A stretch of DNA of 64,000 nt, from the NCBI RefSeq assembly GCF_003121405.1, contig NZ_QBUY01000031.1:17950-81949 (forward strand). Reading direction: 5' to 3'. The notes below the pieces were generated by a model. It was not told the DNA's origin. It saw only the letters and a program-made list of their open reading frames with translations, and did not search any database. Of this stretch, positions 52,047-62,403 are shown piece by piece. The position numbers and the translations under genes are program-made. The stretch is from Paraburkholderia sp. C35 (lineage in GTDB: Bacteria; Pseudomonadota; Gammaproteobacteria; Burkholderiales; Burkholderiaceae). The number at the start of each line of letters is the position of its first letter. The first letter of the stretch is position 1.

Positions 52047-54830
52047 TTAGCCTCGCTGCACCAGTTTGAGGTCAACCTGCTTCCGGGTCTCAGTAAGAGA
52101 CCTCAGTTCAGTCGCCGTCATTCCTACATAGTCATAGGCCTTAACGGAGCGAAAAATTCTGAAGGCATCCCGAAGCAGGCGCTCTGCTTCATCAAGGAGA
52201 TCCATCCTCAGTTCATATTGGCCCAGCCATGCAAGTACATTGCCGAGGTTTCGCAGCGTGTCAGCGGTGTCGTACGACTCGGCCTGTGGAACCCGTTCCT
52301 GCAGCGCAGCGCGGAACGCAAACTCCGCCTCCCGAAAACGAGTCGGATTCGATTCAAGATATCCAACCAATGCGAAAGCACACCCTAGCTCGTTTTGAGC
52401 TGCCGCCCACTTAAGCGGTAGCCGCTTGCGACTGAGCCCCGCTAGCGCGTCGTTGAGAGCCTCGATAGCTTCTTCGATCCATTCCGGGCGCTGCTCACGA
52501 CGCCAGAGCGCCGTTAGTGCGAGACCGAGTTTATAGCGGCTTTCTGCCCAATCAACTGGCGCAACTTGACGAGACCTTCCTTCAAGCGCGCTACGGAAGG
52601 CCGTTACGCACTTTTCAAATCGTTCGATTCCCGGTTCGTTCAAAGCGATTCTGAACAGGACATTCCCAAGTCCATCCTGAGTCATCGCCCATTTCAGCGG
52701 ATCCGTCGACAAGCTCTGGACGGTCAATGCAGCCCGTAAGGCGTCTTCAGCATCTCCGAGATGCACGGTGTTTCTGTCGAGATCCCAGAGCCGCAGGCAG
52801 ATCATTCCCAGATTGTAGTGGGCTATGGCCCAGTCATCAGGGGTCTTTTCAGCGGTGTAGACATGCAAAGCCTGGCGCTGCGCGAACCGAGCCTCGCGTA
52901 GTTGTTGTGGATCGCGATCAAATTCACCAAGAGTCATGAGCGCATCGCCCAGATTGCCCTGCGTTAGCGCCCAGTCGAACGGCGTCGTGTCCCGCGTACG
53001 CTCTTCGAGCGCATAGCGGAAGCAATCTATGGACGAGCGCAGCATTGCGACGTCCGTCCGCAGCTTTCCCAAGAGCTTGAATGTGATGCCAAGGTCGTGT
53101 TGAGCAAGGGCCCACTGCATTGGCGCCCTCGCCCTCGTCCACTCCTTCAACGCTTCCTTCAGCGCAACCACAGACTCGAGCAGGCGGTCTTGGTATGAAT
53201 CTCGCTCTCCGATCTTGGAAAGCGCGACGCCGAGGTTGTACTGCGCGGAAGCCCAGCACGATGGCATCGCTTCCCGAGAACACGTTTTCGCGATACGCTT
53301 AAATTCGTGTACTGCCTCAATCAGCGAAGAAGAGTCAGGCTGATGATCAGCCATAGCGCTGAAAGCGTAGGCGCGACAGAGCATTGCATGTGACCAGTCG
53401 AATGGCGTTTTTTCGAAAGAGAAGACCTCAAGAGCCATGTCGAATGCCTGTATCGCTTCGCGCAGTTTCTCCGGCTCATTTGCGTACGCTCCTAGTCTGC
53501 CCAAAGCGCGACCGAGGTTATTTTGAACTGCCGCCCAATGAAGAGGCGACTCCTCACGAGAAAGCTCCGTCAGAGCATCTCGATTTGCGTCGACCACTGC
53601 GCGCATCTGCGGTATGTTCAGCTCGTATTCCGACAACATCCCCTCGACAACCCCAAGCTTCGTCCGGGTCATTGCCCAGTCCAAGGGAGCTTCAGCCCGA
53701 TCGAATTCAGTCATTACTTTCTGGTATGTACTGGTGGCCTCAAGCAGCGGCTCCTTGTTTCCGGACTGGTCGCCACACACAAGCAGCGCATTACCAAGAA
53801 TCACACGGACGTTCGCCCGGGTCGCCGCATTCCATTGCTCCCCGTGACCGTCCTCCAGTAATTTCCTTACACGTTGAACAAATGGCTGCATTTCCCCCAG
53901 GTTGTACTGCCCACTGCGCGCCAGCGCTTCGGCACCGCTGCTTGCAACGAGCAGGCCGAGTACGTCAGTCAGGTCTTGCCAGAAGAGAGTCGGCAGATGG
54001 AGGTCTTCAGTCGTCTCATATCGTTCCGCAGAGGGAGATTTCGACACGTCTCGTGACGCCGTCCAGTAAAGTCTGGGCAGAGTCTTGCCGTTCTGCTTCA
54101 GCACGCCACCCCAGATCAACGCATCTGCGCCCAAAGCGTTGAGTAATGCCCGCGCGCGTTCGTGACCCGCTTGCTCGCTGGGTTCGGCCTCGATCAATTC
54201 GTCGAGTGACATCGTGTGTACGCCTGGGAACGTATCCCTCAACGAATCACGAATAAGCCGTGACATGTCCTGATCCTCATCCCCCTCCAGTTTGGCGATG
54301 ACGATGTTGAACTTATCGGGCATACCTTTCGGAGGAGCTTTCTTTTGAAATCGCGCGATCACAGTCGCGATGCCTGGCAGCTTGCTGACGTGATCCCATT
54401 GCCACCAGATACCGAGCATCGCTATTATTGCCGCGCCTACCCACCCGAAGCGCAAAAGGAGAAGTGTCTGCAAGAATTTCCATATGTCCGGATCGGTCGG
54501 CGGTGACGCCGCAGCAGTTGCAGCATTAGCCGACGTAACGACACGTATTAACTGCCCCGGATTTCTGGCACTATTGACAACATCAACTGTTCTAGTTGGC
54601 CATTCGTGAGCCGAATGCGGCACTTCTGTCACTTGACCGAGCGATGACTGAGCAACGCCTGCACCGCACGTCGCCGACGATTGCCAGAAAAGCGATACGC
54701 ACAATAGCGCGCGTATCCCTTTCCATCCGAGCTTGAATATCCGCGAAGGCGGCTTGTGGCCGCTTGCCCGCGTGACGCATCGATGCGCCAGCGGCGTTTC
54801 CTGACCGGGTGCTTTGTCGGGATGCTGCAT
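52047..54830 (-). CDS. Large TPR-repeat membrane-anchored protein
   Basis: 927 residues from the chosen ATG; 48 further codons are open upstream but look non-conserved. A hydrophobic stretch sits near residue 45 and a membrane helix at about 140 (FGWVGAAIIAMLGIWWQW). Residues 165-300 are an alpha/beta domain (FNIVIAKLEGDEDQDMSRLI, ALGADALIWGGVLKQNGKTL). From about 330 to the end run about eleven degenerate TPR-type units of 50-65 residues, each with PxxWAxxQxxLGxAL followed by a second helix pair. It is probably a scaffold facing one compartment. It stands alone, unlike typical TPR-CHAT defence genes. Confidence 0.75.
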   Translation of the reverse strand: MQHPDKAPGQETPLAHRCVTRASGHKPPSRIFKLGWKGIRALLCVSLFWQSSATCGAGVAQSSLGQVTEVPHSAHEWPTRTVDVVNSARNPGQLIRVVTSANAATAAASPPTDPDIWKFLQTLLLLRFGWVGAAIIAMLGIWWQWDHVSKLPGIATVIARFQKKAPPKGMPDKFNIVIAKLEGDEDQDMSRLIRDSLRDTFPGVHTMSLDELIEAEPSEQAGHERARALLNALGADALIWGGVLKQNGKTLPRLYWTASRDVSKSPSAERYETTEDLHLPTLFWQDLTDVLGLLVASSGAEALARSGQYNLGEMQPFVQRVRKLLEDGHGEQWNAATRANVRVILGNALLVCGDQSGNKEPLLEATSTYQKVMTEFDRAEAPLDWAMTRTKLGVVEGMLSEYELNIPQMRAVVDANRDALTELSREESPLHWAAVQNNLGRALGRLGAYANEPEKLREAIQAFDMALEVFSFEKTPFDWSHAMLCRAYAFSAMADHQPDSSSLIEAVHEFKRIAKTCSREAMPSCWASAQYNLGVALSKIGERDSYQDRLLESVVALKEALKEWTRARAPMQWALAQHDLGITFKLLGKLRTDVAMLRSSIDCFRYALEERTRDTTPFDWALTQGNLGDALMTLGEFDRDPQQLREARFAQRQALHVYTAEKTPDDWAIAHYNLGMICLRLWDLDRNTVHLGDAEDALRAALTVQSLSTDPLKWAMTQDGLGNVLFRIALNEPGIERFEKCVTAFRSALEGRSRQVAPVDWAESRYKLGLALTALWRREQRPEWIEEAIEALNDALAGLSRKRLPLKWAAAQNELGCAFALVGYLESNPTRFREAEFAFRAALQERVPQAESYDTADTLRNLGNVLAWLGQYELRMDLLDEAERLLRDAFRIFRSVKAYDYVGMTATELRSLTETRKQVDLKLVQRG

Positions 54831-55172
54831 AGAAGGTCCCGAAAAACGAAGGCATTGAGGTAGTGACGCCTGCGGGATCGTAGCCAAATCACGCGATACG
54901 ACCACAGACGATTCGCGCGGCGAAGTAATTCCGCAATATCTTCCAATCCTATCGACAATCAAGACGAACGACAAAGACGATTTTTCGGCACAGAATATTT
55001 CTTACAATCTTGAAATAAACGGCGATTGCCACAGATGGCCCACATTCTTGACGAAGGTCTCAACGGTAGCGGGAGATCCCCTTGCATTCAATCGTTCCAC
55101 CGACCGCATCCTCGATCAGACCATGTAGTGTGTCGATCGGCTGTATCTGGCATCGGAACAATTGCTCGCTTT
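54831..55172. other. Gap between the TPR gene and the IS66 remnant
   Basis: No gene seen. It contains the start region of the TPR gene and AT-rich sequence at about 54990-55020, probably its promoter. Confidence 0.4.
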
Positions 55173-56122
55173 CTACTTGCTGGAAAGTCTGTCCGCCAAG
55201 TTCCAAGGCAATAACTCCTCAGCGCTGTCGATCTTGCCACCAGCGATATTCGGCAGGATATGCTCGAGCTAGTCGTTGGGATCGATGTCATTGACCTTGC
55301 AACTGATAACACTGTACATCGCCGCGACCCACTGTGTGTCTCGGCCGGAGCCGACGAAAAAGACGCTCTCGCTCCCCAGACTCACGCGACGTAAGGTACT
55401 TTCGGCGAGAGCATTACTTATCTCAATGAGACCGTCTTCACAGTACAAGACGAGCGCGTCCCATTGACTGAGCGAATAGTTGATCGCTTTGGCCAGTTCC
55501 GACTTCACCGGCAATGCCCTGTTCCTATGCCTCAACCATGCGCTGACCGCGTAAAGTATAGGCAGACTCTGATGTTGCCGTACCTGCAACCTCTCAGTTG
55601 GCGGTGCACCACGAATATTCGCTTCGATTCCGTACAGCGCGCCAATGAGCTCCAGCACGTATGGTGTCGCTTCGGCCGTGGCACGCATGTGAACGTCGTA
55701 TATGTGCAAACCCGACCGCGGCCGGGTCCGCCGATCCCGAATAGCTGTCGTCTCGAACATAGATACGCAGTTGGCCCTTGCGTATCCTCACGTTGCCAGG
55801 AGCTTGAACGGACATGGGTGTCTCACAGGTGTGCAGCTTGGATGAAGCCATTACGTAGCGGCATACCGCTTCGCTCAGCGGTCGGAGTAGCTCGTCGCAT
55901 AGGCCGCCCCAATCCCCCATTCTGGAGCTGTCAAGCGAGACGTCGTCACGCGCGCGCTCTTCTAGATCGGGCTGTCGTCCTAGCTGCAACCGGTTGAGAA
56001 AATCAATATGTTCTCTGAGTTGTTCAATCTCGATATCACGCTTGGTGCGCTGAACACGGGCCTCGTTCAACAAGGCCTTAACTGCATTGACGTAATCTGG
56101 TAGCTGGGGCTTGCTCGGTCAT
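55173..56122 (-). pseudogene. IS66-family transposase (TnpC) remnant
   Basis: Pieces of one transposase in the right order on the minus strand: LPDYVNAVKALLNEARVQRT and IEQLREHIDFLNRLQLGRQ (N-terminal helices), then after an internal loss of well over 100 residues SSRMGDWGGLCDELLRPLSE, ASSKLHTCETPMSVQAPGNV, RKGQLRIYVRDDS, and in another frame ALYGIEANIRGAPPTERLQV, SELAKAINYSLSQWDALVLY. The end reads DPND, an in-frame TAG where Tyr is usual, LEHILPNIAGGKIDSAEELL, PWN. Frameshifts, deletion and stop make it inactive. I could not find terminal inverted repeats. Confidence 0.85.
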
Positions 56123-56389
56123 GCGCGAAGTTTGCGCGCGCACCAATGCGTCTAGAACGTCACCCGTGGGAATGACACCGTTACTGTCTGTCGATCGCCC
56201 CGGATTTGGCCCCATAATCGTACAATTGGATTTTCAACGACTGCCAACAGCGTCCGTCAGCATCGGTATCTTGTCGAATCAACCTAGACTAGGCCGGATG
56301 CGATCCCGCAGCTCAGCTTGTACGCAAATCGCATGATGTGTGCAACAATAGGGAATCATCTGGCCCTCCTCTTCGCTCCGTGATCACTC

Positions 56390-56659
56390 ATGGAAATCCT
56401 TCAGCCTGCTCCTCAGGTCCTCGAAAATCGACGTGGTGTCGCATTTGGCGTCGTACACGGAAACACAACGATAGACTGTGTAATTTCGCTCACCGCATTG
56501 GAAACGTACTTCTGGCTGGAACCCGGAGCCAGCCACGTGCAGATTCTGAAAACCTTTGAGAATGGTCACGCGCGCATCGAAGCTATCGCTGAGCGCAAAC
56601 TTCGAGCGCATCCTGCGACTCGTTTGGAGTTGAAGTCAGACGACTTTGCGCGTTCCTGA
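56390..56659 (+). CDS. DUF1488-like protein
   Basis: 89 residues: VAFGVVHGNTTIDCVISLTA, LETYFWLEPGASHVQILKTF, ARIEAIAERKLRAHPATRLE, then SDDFARS. This is the typical small family with a Cys in the second strand and a final D(F/L). Function unknown. The ribosome site is weak. Confidence 0.6.
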   Translation: MEILQPAPQVLENRRGVAFGVVHGNTTIDCVISLTALETYFWLEPGASHVQILKTFENGHARIEAIAERKLRAHPATRLELKSDDFARS

Positions 56660-56856
56660 CGTACTTGTCAGTGACGCGCATGTCACTTCTCCTCGGTTTT
56701 ACGCATGAGCGAGACCCTGTCCGACAAAGCCGCCAACGGATGCGCGCCGTCTTCACGGCACTGCTACGCCGATAACGCGTAAGCCTTCATCTCGTCTCCA
56801 TTCCGCCCCAGTCGTCACGGAGATGTCATCCAAGATTGGTGGAATTCACCTGCACC

Positions 56857-56890
56857 GAAGGAGCGATCCAATCGCTCCTTCTGTCTTTCT
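56857..56890 (+). terminator. Rho-independent terminator-like hairpin just before the DUF2252 gene
   Basis: GAAGGAGCGAT (56857-56867), CCA, ATCGCTCCTTC (56871-56881), followed by TGTCTTTCT. It ends about ten bases before the ribosome site of the next gene. It may end upstream transcription or act as a leader attenuator. Confidence 0.7.
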
Positions 56891-56900
56891 GGAGAAAACA

Positions 56901-58265
56901 ATGAAATAGCGCCTGCTTGCCCTGTCTGCCTGTTGCCTGCTATCTGCGATTTCCGCTCATGCCCAAAGCTCGCGCCCGAGTTGGGGCGTCTCACAAATCT
57001 ACAACTACAACCATCCTTTTGCGGCTACAGACAGCACCGATCTCGCTACCATGATGTCAACGATGGCCGTCGATTCCTTTGCGTTCTATCGAGGCACCGA
57101 CCACATTTTCTATCAGGACATGCAGACGTTGCCCGCCTCCAGCTACACGACCACACAAACAGGCTACACGTGGATCGGCGGAGATGCTCACATCGGCAAC
57201 TTCGGGGCGTGGCAAGACAGCGGCTCAAACAATGTGTTCTCTGTCGACGATTTCGATGAAGGCTATCTCGGCCAGTACGTCTGGGACTTAAGAAGGCTTG
57301 CCACCAGTATGGTCCTTGCCGGGCGCGCCAACGGCATCGCCGACAGCGACATCTCGACCGCTATCAAGGCCATGGTCGGCGCCTACGTTAGCGAGATGAA
57401 CGATTTCAAAGGTAGTAGCGACGAGCTGAGCTTCCAATTGAAAAACGGCAACACGTCCGGCGCGGTGCAGTCGACCATTAGCGCTTCAAAGGGCGACACC
57501 CGCTCGAGCCTGCTCAACAAATACACACAGGTAACCAACGGTATTCGGACGTTCCAGAACATCGCCAACGCGCTTGTGTCCGTCAACAGCGCGACGTACA
57601 ACAACATTGCGGCAGCGATGAGCAGCTACATCAGCAGCATCTCAACATCGAAGCAGTATTCGGCCAGCTACTACAAGGTGAAAGATATTCGTCAGAAGCT
57701 GGGATCGGGCGTCGGTAGCCTGGGAAAATTGCGTTACTACGTCTTGGTTGAAGGTCCATCTACCTCGACATCAGACGACGTGATCCTGGAAGTAAAGCAG
57801 GAAACTCAGAGCGCCGTCGCTGTCGCGAACAGCAATGCGCAGTCGTTGTTATCTGCCGACAATAGCAATGATGGCGCGCGGGTAGCGATGACCAACAAGG
57901 CACAAACGCTTAACGCAGATGTACTCGTCGGCTATGCGGTCATCAACGGCTTGCCCTACTATTTTCATGAAAAATCACCGTTCGAAGAAGATTTCGACTA
58001 CACGCAATTGACTACTGCGGGCAAGCTGAATACGGCCGCAACCTATCTTGGCCAGGCATTGGCTTCGGCTCACGCCATTTCGGACCAGGACTACAACAGC
58101 GCAATCGTGACCTACAGCATCGACAAGCAGATTAGCGATGCTGTGACAAGCACCTCTGGGCTGCAGACTGAAATCTCGAATTTCGCGTTCAGCTATGCCA
58201 CCCAGGTGAACCTGGACTGGCAATCTTTTGTCAGCGCCTACAAGGCCGGCACACCGCTCTACTGA
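56901..58265 (+). CDS. DUF2252-family exported protein with an amber third codon
   Basis: From the ATG behind GGAGAAAACA the frame reads Met-Lys-TAG, then RLLALSACCLLSAISAHAQS (a clear signal peptide), WGVSQIYNYNHPF and a long intact frame; the first later ATG is at 57051, after the signal peptide. The body fits DUF2252, a kinase-like fold: FAFYRGTDHIFY, GDAHIGNFGAW, FSVDDFDEGYLGQYVWDLRR, LRYYVLVEGPS, HEKSPFEED and AHAISDQDY. Translation as an exported protein needs readthrough of TAG (Lys or Gln expected) or a non-ATG start among the codons after it. The remaining 450 codons are undamaged, so any loss is recent. Confidence 0.75.
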
Positions 58266-58350
58266 CGCGGCACCGACTGACGCGTCGGATTCGGCTCCAC
58301 TTCCCCGTTTTCAACCTGAGAGAAGCTCTACTGCTTGCCAACTCCAACCA

Positions 58351-58387
58351 CGTCCGACGGAGGCTAAACCGCGACCTTCGTCGGACG
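58351..58387. terminator. Hairpin between converging genes
   Basis: CGTCCGACGGAGG (58351-58363) and CCTTCGTCGGACG (58375-58387) form a 13-base stem with one mismatch and an 11-base loop, between the converging DUF2252 and PepSY genes. There is no T tract, so a bidirectional terminator is only likely from position. Confidence 0.45.
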
Positions 58388-58406
58388 CATTCTTCCATTA
58401 AGACGT

Positions 58407-59534
58407 CTACCGTCGTCCTGTACCATTGCGCGCTTTTCGCCTACGCCACCACTGCCAGATGCCTGTAACAAATAAGCCGCACAGTGCCACGCCGCCGGTC
58501 GACAGGATGACCATGAGCGGCAGACCGCCCAGTTCGCCTGTGTGCAGCGGATAAATCACCGCGACAGCGCGAGCACCGGGATCGAGCTGATTCCAGCGCT
58601 GTACGGCAAGCACTGCGCCCGAATAGGGATCAAGCCAAATGGAGGTCAAGCCGTTCGGATGCGGATCATCGGGCAGACGCATGCGTATGCGCAAAGGTGC
58701 ATCTGCTTTGGCGGGCCATTGCACGATATTGATCTGGCCGTCCGGGAACTGTTCGTGTGCGCGAGCAACAAGCGTATCGACGGGAAGCCGCCGCGATGTC
58801 GAAACTGGTTGGGTCGACAAAGTCGGCGGGCGCATCGGATGCGCCCCCGCAAGAGCAGTTACCCATCCATTCAACGGTCGCCACGCCATGTAGGCGCCCG
58901 ATGCGACCGACACGGCAATCAAAAGCCCCAATGACGCGCCGCCGACCCGATGCAGGTCATACAGGGCGCGCGTGCGACCTCGCCGCAGTTCAATCCGCCA
59001 CCCGGTCACGCCGCCGCGCGGCCACCAGAGCACCAACCCGGAAACAAGCAGCAGCAAATAACACAAGGCGACACAAGCGAGCAAAGGCTTGCCTGTCTCG
59101 TCTAGCAGCAAGGAGCTATGCAGCCTGAACAAAACGTTGAAGAAGCCCTGGGTCTGACCACGTCGCCCGAGCTCGCGGCCTGTGTACGGATCGAAATAGA
59201 TCGTCCCCTTCCATTTGCTGCGGACGGTCACTTCAATGCTTTGGTGAGTGTCGCGCGGAGGATGAAATGTCAACCCAGTATGCGGCCCGAACTCGCTGGC
59301 AAGACGTTGCCGGACACTTTCAAGCGAAACGACCGCACCTCCGGCCGGTCCTCCGACGTGAAACAACTCCGGATGCAGACCCTCATCAAGCGGCGCGGCA
59401 ATCATGAGCAGCGCGCCAGTGATGCCCGCCAGAGCAAGCACCCAGCCGACCGACAACCCAAACCAGCGATGCGCAACGATCCAGTAATGTCGAATGCGCA
59501 CCGTTCGCGCGCCGTGAGCATGTGTGGCAGCCAT
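58407..59534 (-). CDS. PepSY-associated membrane protein (iron-uptake reductase type)
   Basis: 375 residues with four membrane helices: GLSVGWVLALAGITGALLMI, LACVALCYLLLLVSGLVLWW, LGLLIAVSVASGAYMAWRPL and LPLMVILSTGGVALCGLFVT. His residues in the first and third helices and RLHSSLLL fit the PepSY_TM family, which often accompanies TonB siderophore receptors and is thought to reduce or release iron at the inner membrane. It begins two bases after the receptor stop, so the two are one operon. Confidence 0.9.
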   Translation of the reverse strand: MAATHAHGARTVRIRHYWIVAHRWFGLSVGWVLALAGITGALLMIAAPLDEGLHPELFHVGGPAGGAVVSLESVRQRLASEFGPHTGLTFHPPRDTHQSIEVTVRSKWKGTIYFDPYTGRELGRRGQTQGFFNVLFRLHSSLLLDETGKPLLACVALCYLLLLVSGLVLWWPRGGVTGWRIELRRGRTRALYDLHRVGGASLGLLIAVSVASGAYMAWRPLNGWVTALAGAHPMRPPTLSTQPVSTSRRLPVDTLVARAHEQFPDGQINIVQWPAKADAPLRIRMRLPDDPHPNGLTSIWLDPYSGAVLAVQRWNQLDPGARAVAVIYPLHTGELGGLPLMVILSTGGVALCGLFVTGIWQWWRRRKARNGTGRR

Positions 59535-59536
59535 CG

Positions 59537-61675
59537 TCAGTAGACGAAGTGGCCTTGCACGTACACCATACGGGGCGCACCAACCATACGGCCCGGATTA
59601 CCGTCGACGTTACGCGTGTAGTAGCGCTTATCCGTAAAGTTGTTCACCCCTAGAGTCAGACTGCTGCCCTTCCAGTTCGGAATCTTCCAGTCGGCCTGGA
59701 AATCGTACACACGGAATCCTGGGATGCGACCGGTAGTTGCGGCAGCGTTCTCCGCCACGGTGTTTTGCAGATCAGAATACTGCGACGATTGATGTGTGGT
59801 CGAAAGGTTGAACGTCCAGCCGTGTGTTTCGTATTTCAGTCCCATCGTGTCGGTGACACGTGAATAAAAAGGAACGTCGAGGCCTGCTGTAGTTCCCGAC
59901 TCCTGTATCGCCTTCGTGTAAGTGAAGTTCGCGTACGCATCCAGACCGCGCAGGACACTGTCCTCATCGAACGCGTAATCAATTGCCGTCTCAATGCCCT
60001 GATGGTGGGTAGCACCGATGTTCTGGAACGTTGAGGGCACAACGCCCGGAACTTGCAAAATCTGGTTGTCAAACCGCATGTTGAACGCGGTGACTTCCGC
60101 GTGGATTCGCCTGCTCGTCCAGCGCGCACCGAACTCGAAGGTCTTCGCAACTTCAGGCTGCAACGGATTCGATGCTGACTGCGAATTGAGCTGAAGATTC
60201 TGCACGGGACCGAACGACGTGCTGTAGTCCGTAAACAGAGTTAACGACGAGTTCCACAGATATTCGAGGCTTACTGCTGGAAGCGCCTTGTTGTTTAGCG
60301 TGTCGTAACTCTGCTTGAGAGTATCGTCGAAGCGCGTCGAACTGATGTGCTCGAAACGAATACCTGGCGTCAGACGCCAACGCCCATACGCGATGCGGTC
60401 GTCGAGATACACAGCGTGAGCGTCGGTACCATTCTCAAAAGTGCTTGTCGGCCCGATGACGCCCGTCGCCAACGTCTGGTTGTAGCTGTTGTCGTCCCCA
60501 CGCTCTCGAATGTAGCGGTAGCCGACCGTGACGTCCTGCTGCACGGGACCCAGCGTAAAACGCTGCGTATAGCGCGGCTCCACACCTGTCGTGTTGTAGT
60601 TGCGCGGCTGAAACTGCAATTGCGTGCCCGTCGAGTTGATCAATGCGCTCGTGCGGTTGGCCTCGTTATACCAGGCACGAATTTCGAGTTCCTCATTCGC
60701 GGAAATCGTGTTGAGATAGCCGAGCTCGACGGCTTTCCGCTCGCCCTGCCAGTAATCGGTCGGACGCGTATTCTGGAAAGGATCCTGGTTATATTGCGCG
60801 ACAGTCAGGCCACCCGGCGTACGCGACTTCACGTCGTAGTATGAGAATTTGCCGTAAAGCTCGGAGGTCGGCGACAGTTCGAAACGCCACTTCAGAGCAA
60901 GATCGTTGACGCGCTCATCACTGCCATCGCGCCAGTCGCGGCCCGTCATGCCCGAGTACAAGAGCGCGACGCCGAGGCCATTGTCAAGCTGCGTTCCGAG
61001 GAATGTGTTGTACTGCGTGCTGCTACCGCCACCTGCCGTGTACATATTTTCGCGCACGGAGGCATCTGCGGTAAGGCCCGCCTTGTCCGGAATCTCGCGT
61101 GTGCGGAAGTTGATCACGCCACCGACGTTTTGCGGACCGTACCGCACCGTTACGCCGCTTCGTACCACGTCGATCGAATCGATGTTGCCAAGACTAATAG
61201 GCGCGAACGATAGCTGCGGTTGACCATAAGGCGCAACGGCCATCGGGATGCCGTCGAGCAAAACCGTTGAGCGCGGTGTGTAGCGGCCCGTAAGACCGCG
61301 CACGCCTATGTTCAATGAAATCTGGCTACCAGCAGTACCAGAATTATCGGTCGACTGCACGCCAGGGACGCGGCGCAATACGTCACCTATGCTGGTTGCA
61401 CCGCTCGCGTTGATCTCCTGTTTGTCGACAACCGTCCGCGCACCCGGAAAAGTTTTGACACTGTTTTCCAGTCCGCTTCCCAGCCAGTCGCCGGAGACCG
61501 CAATCGAATCAAGGGTTGTGGCTTTTTCGTCGGATGTGCTCGACGCGGACGTTTTTGGCTGATCATCCTGAGCCGACGCGCAGTCGGGTAGACCAAGAAA
61601 CGCGAGCGCAGCCACGGCTGCAAAACAGTTGAGTCTGATAACAGCGTCCGAGTCGCGGTGCGCGGCAAATCCCAT
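59537..61675 (-). CDS. TonB-dependent siderophore receptor (FecA-like)
   Basis: 712 residues from ATG with a signal peptide (CFAAVAALAFLGLPDCASAQ). The TonB-box region is TLDSIAVSG. The plug reads VVDKQEINASGATSIGDVLR, RVPGVQ, NIGVRGLTGRYTPRSTVLLD, GIPMAVAPYGQPQ and GPQNVGGVINFRT; the barrel ends FTDKRYYTRN and GHFVY with terminal Tyr. It resembles receptors of the ferric dicitrate group, but no FecI/FecR signalling domain or genes are seen. It would import a ferric chelate across the outer membrane. A Fur-like box lies upstream. Confidence 0.92.
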   Translation of the reverse strand: MGFAAHRDSDAVIRLNCFAAVAALAFLGLPDCASAQDDQPKTSASSTSDEKATTLDSIAVSGDWLGSGLENSVKTFPGARTVVDKQEINASGATSIGDVLRRVPGVQSTDNSGTAGSQISLNIGVRGLTGRYTPRSTVLLDGIPMAVAPYGQPQLSFAPISLGNIDSIDVVRSGVTVRYGPQNVGGVINFRTREIPDKAGLTADASVRENMYTAGGGSSTQYNTFLGTQLDNGLGVALLYSGMTGRDWRDGSDERVNDLALKWRFELSPTSELYGKFSYYDVKSRTPGGLTVAQYNQDPFQNTRPTDYWQGERKAVELGYLNTISANEELEIRAWYNEANRTSALINSTGTQLQFQPRNYNTTGVEPRYTQRFTLGPVQQDVTVGYRYIRERGDDNSYNQTLATGVIGPTSTFENGTDAHAVYLDDRIAYGRWRLTPGIRFEHISSTRFDDTLKQSYDTLNNKALPAVSLEYLWNSSLTLFTDYSTSFGPVQNLQLNSQSASNPLQPEVAKTFEFGARWTSRRIHAEVTAFNMRFDNQILQVPGVVPSTFQNIGATHHQGIETAIDYAFDEDSVLRGLDAYANFTYTKAIQESGTTAGLDVPFYSRVTDTMGLKYETHGWTFNLSTTHQSSQYSDLQNTVAENAAATTGRIPGFRVYDFQADWKIPNWKGSSLTLGVNNFTDKRYYTRNVDGNPGRMVGAPRMVYVQGHFVY

Positions 61676-61794
61676 GATTCCGGTGGTCCTTGTTGTTCTG
61701 GAAGCTGCCACACACGGATCCGCCCTGCGAGCAGGTAACCGCGCGCAGTAAATCTTCCGCAATTTTACGAAATATCCCTATAACGCTGCCGGAA

Positions 61795-61817
61795 TACTAA
61801 TGAGAATGACTTCGATT
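61795..61817 (-). promoter_or_regulatory. Fur-like box before the receptor operon
   Basis: TAATGAGAATGACTTCGATTT on the plus strand; its complement contains CATTCTCATTA, close to Fur half-sites. The position about 120 bases upstream of the receptor start fits iron repression. Confidence 0.5.
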
Positions 61818-62403
61818 TGCAAGTAAACTTAGCCGAAATATGTGGTTGGACTAAATATCAATCACACATCTTGAAAAAAATGTGATCTACATGTGCATAC
61901 GCACATACAAGGCTTAAACACGCATGTTTTGCGAATGCGTGTCCGGTTCGGCTTGGCGAGATTTGTCTTGTCCAGTTGCGCACGTCTGGGGACCCTTCAC
62001 CTCGGAGATGCGACTGTGTAGTGGGTTTAGCCACCGACCAATCTTGCTTGTCAGAGCGAACCTCCGCGAGCGCATGCCGCTCGCACTATCAGACAGATAT
62101 TACACTATTAGTTGCAAACACAACTAATTTAGTCCGACGACTCCGGGGATACTACTCGCCAGTTAGTCAAGGTGCGGGCACCTGTCGAGATCATCGTCGA
62201 GAAGCTCGATTCTCGCGCACCCGGACCGAGCCGTAAGTCGAACAGACCGCTCTCGAAGACTCAGAGAGGCGCTATGGATGTCAAGATGAAGGAGCTCGAA
62301 GAGCGTTTTGGAATTAAAGCAGGAAAGTCAACGCCGCTTATTCCTCGCAGACTGATTCGATCTGCAGATACATGGGTAAGCGAAACCGCAGGGAACAGGC
62401 GAG
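61818..62403. other. Gap of about 590 bases
   Basis: A plus-strand open frame (62172-62423) has a protein-like end (MKELEERFGIKAGKSTPLIP) but no ribosome site and overlaps the H-NS-like gene, so I do not call it. Otherwise nothing. Confidence 0.35.

Noticed and set aside
58407..61675. Siderophore biosynthesis or FecIR signalling locus
   Set aside because: Only a receptor and a PepSY protein are present; no sigma factor, anti-sigma factor or synthetase genes are visible.
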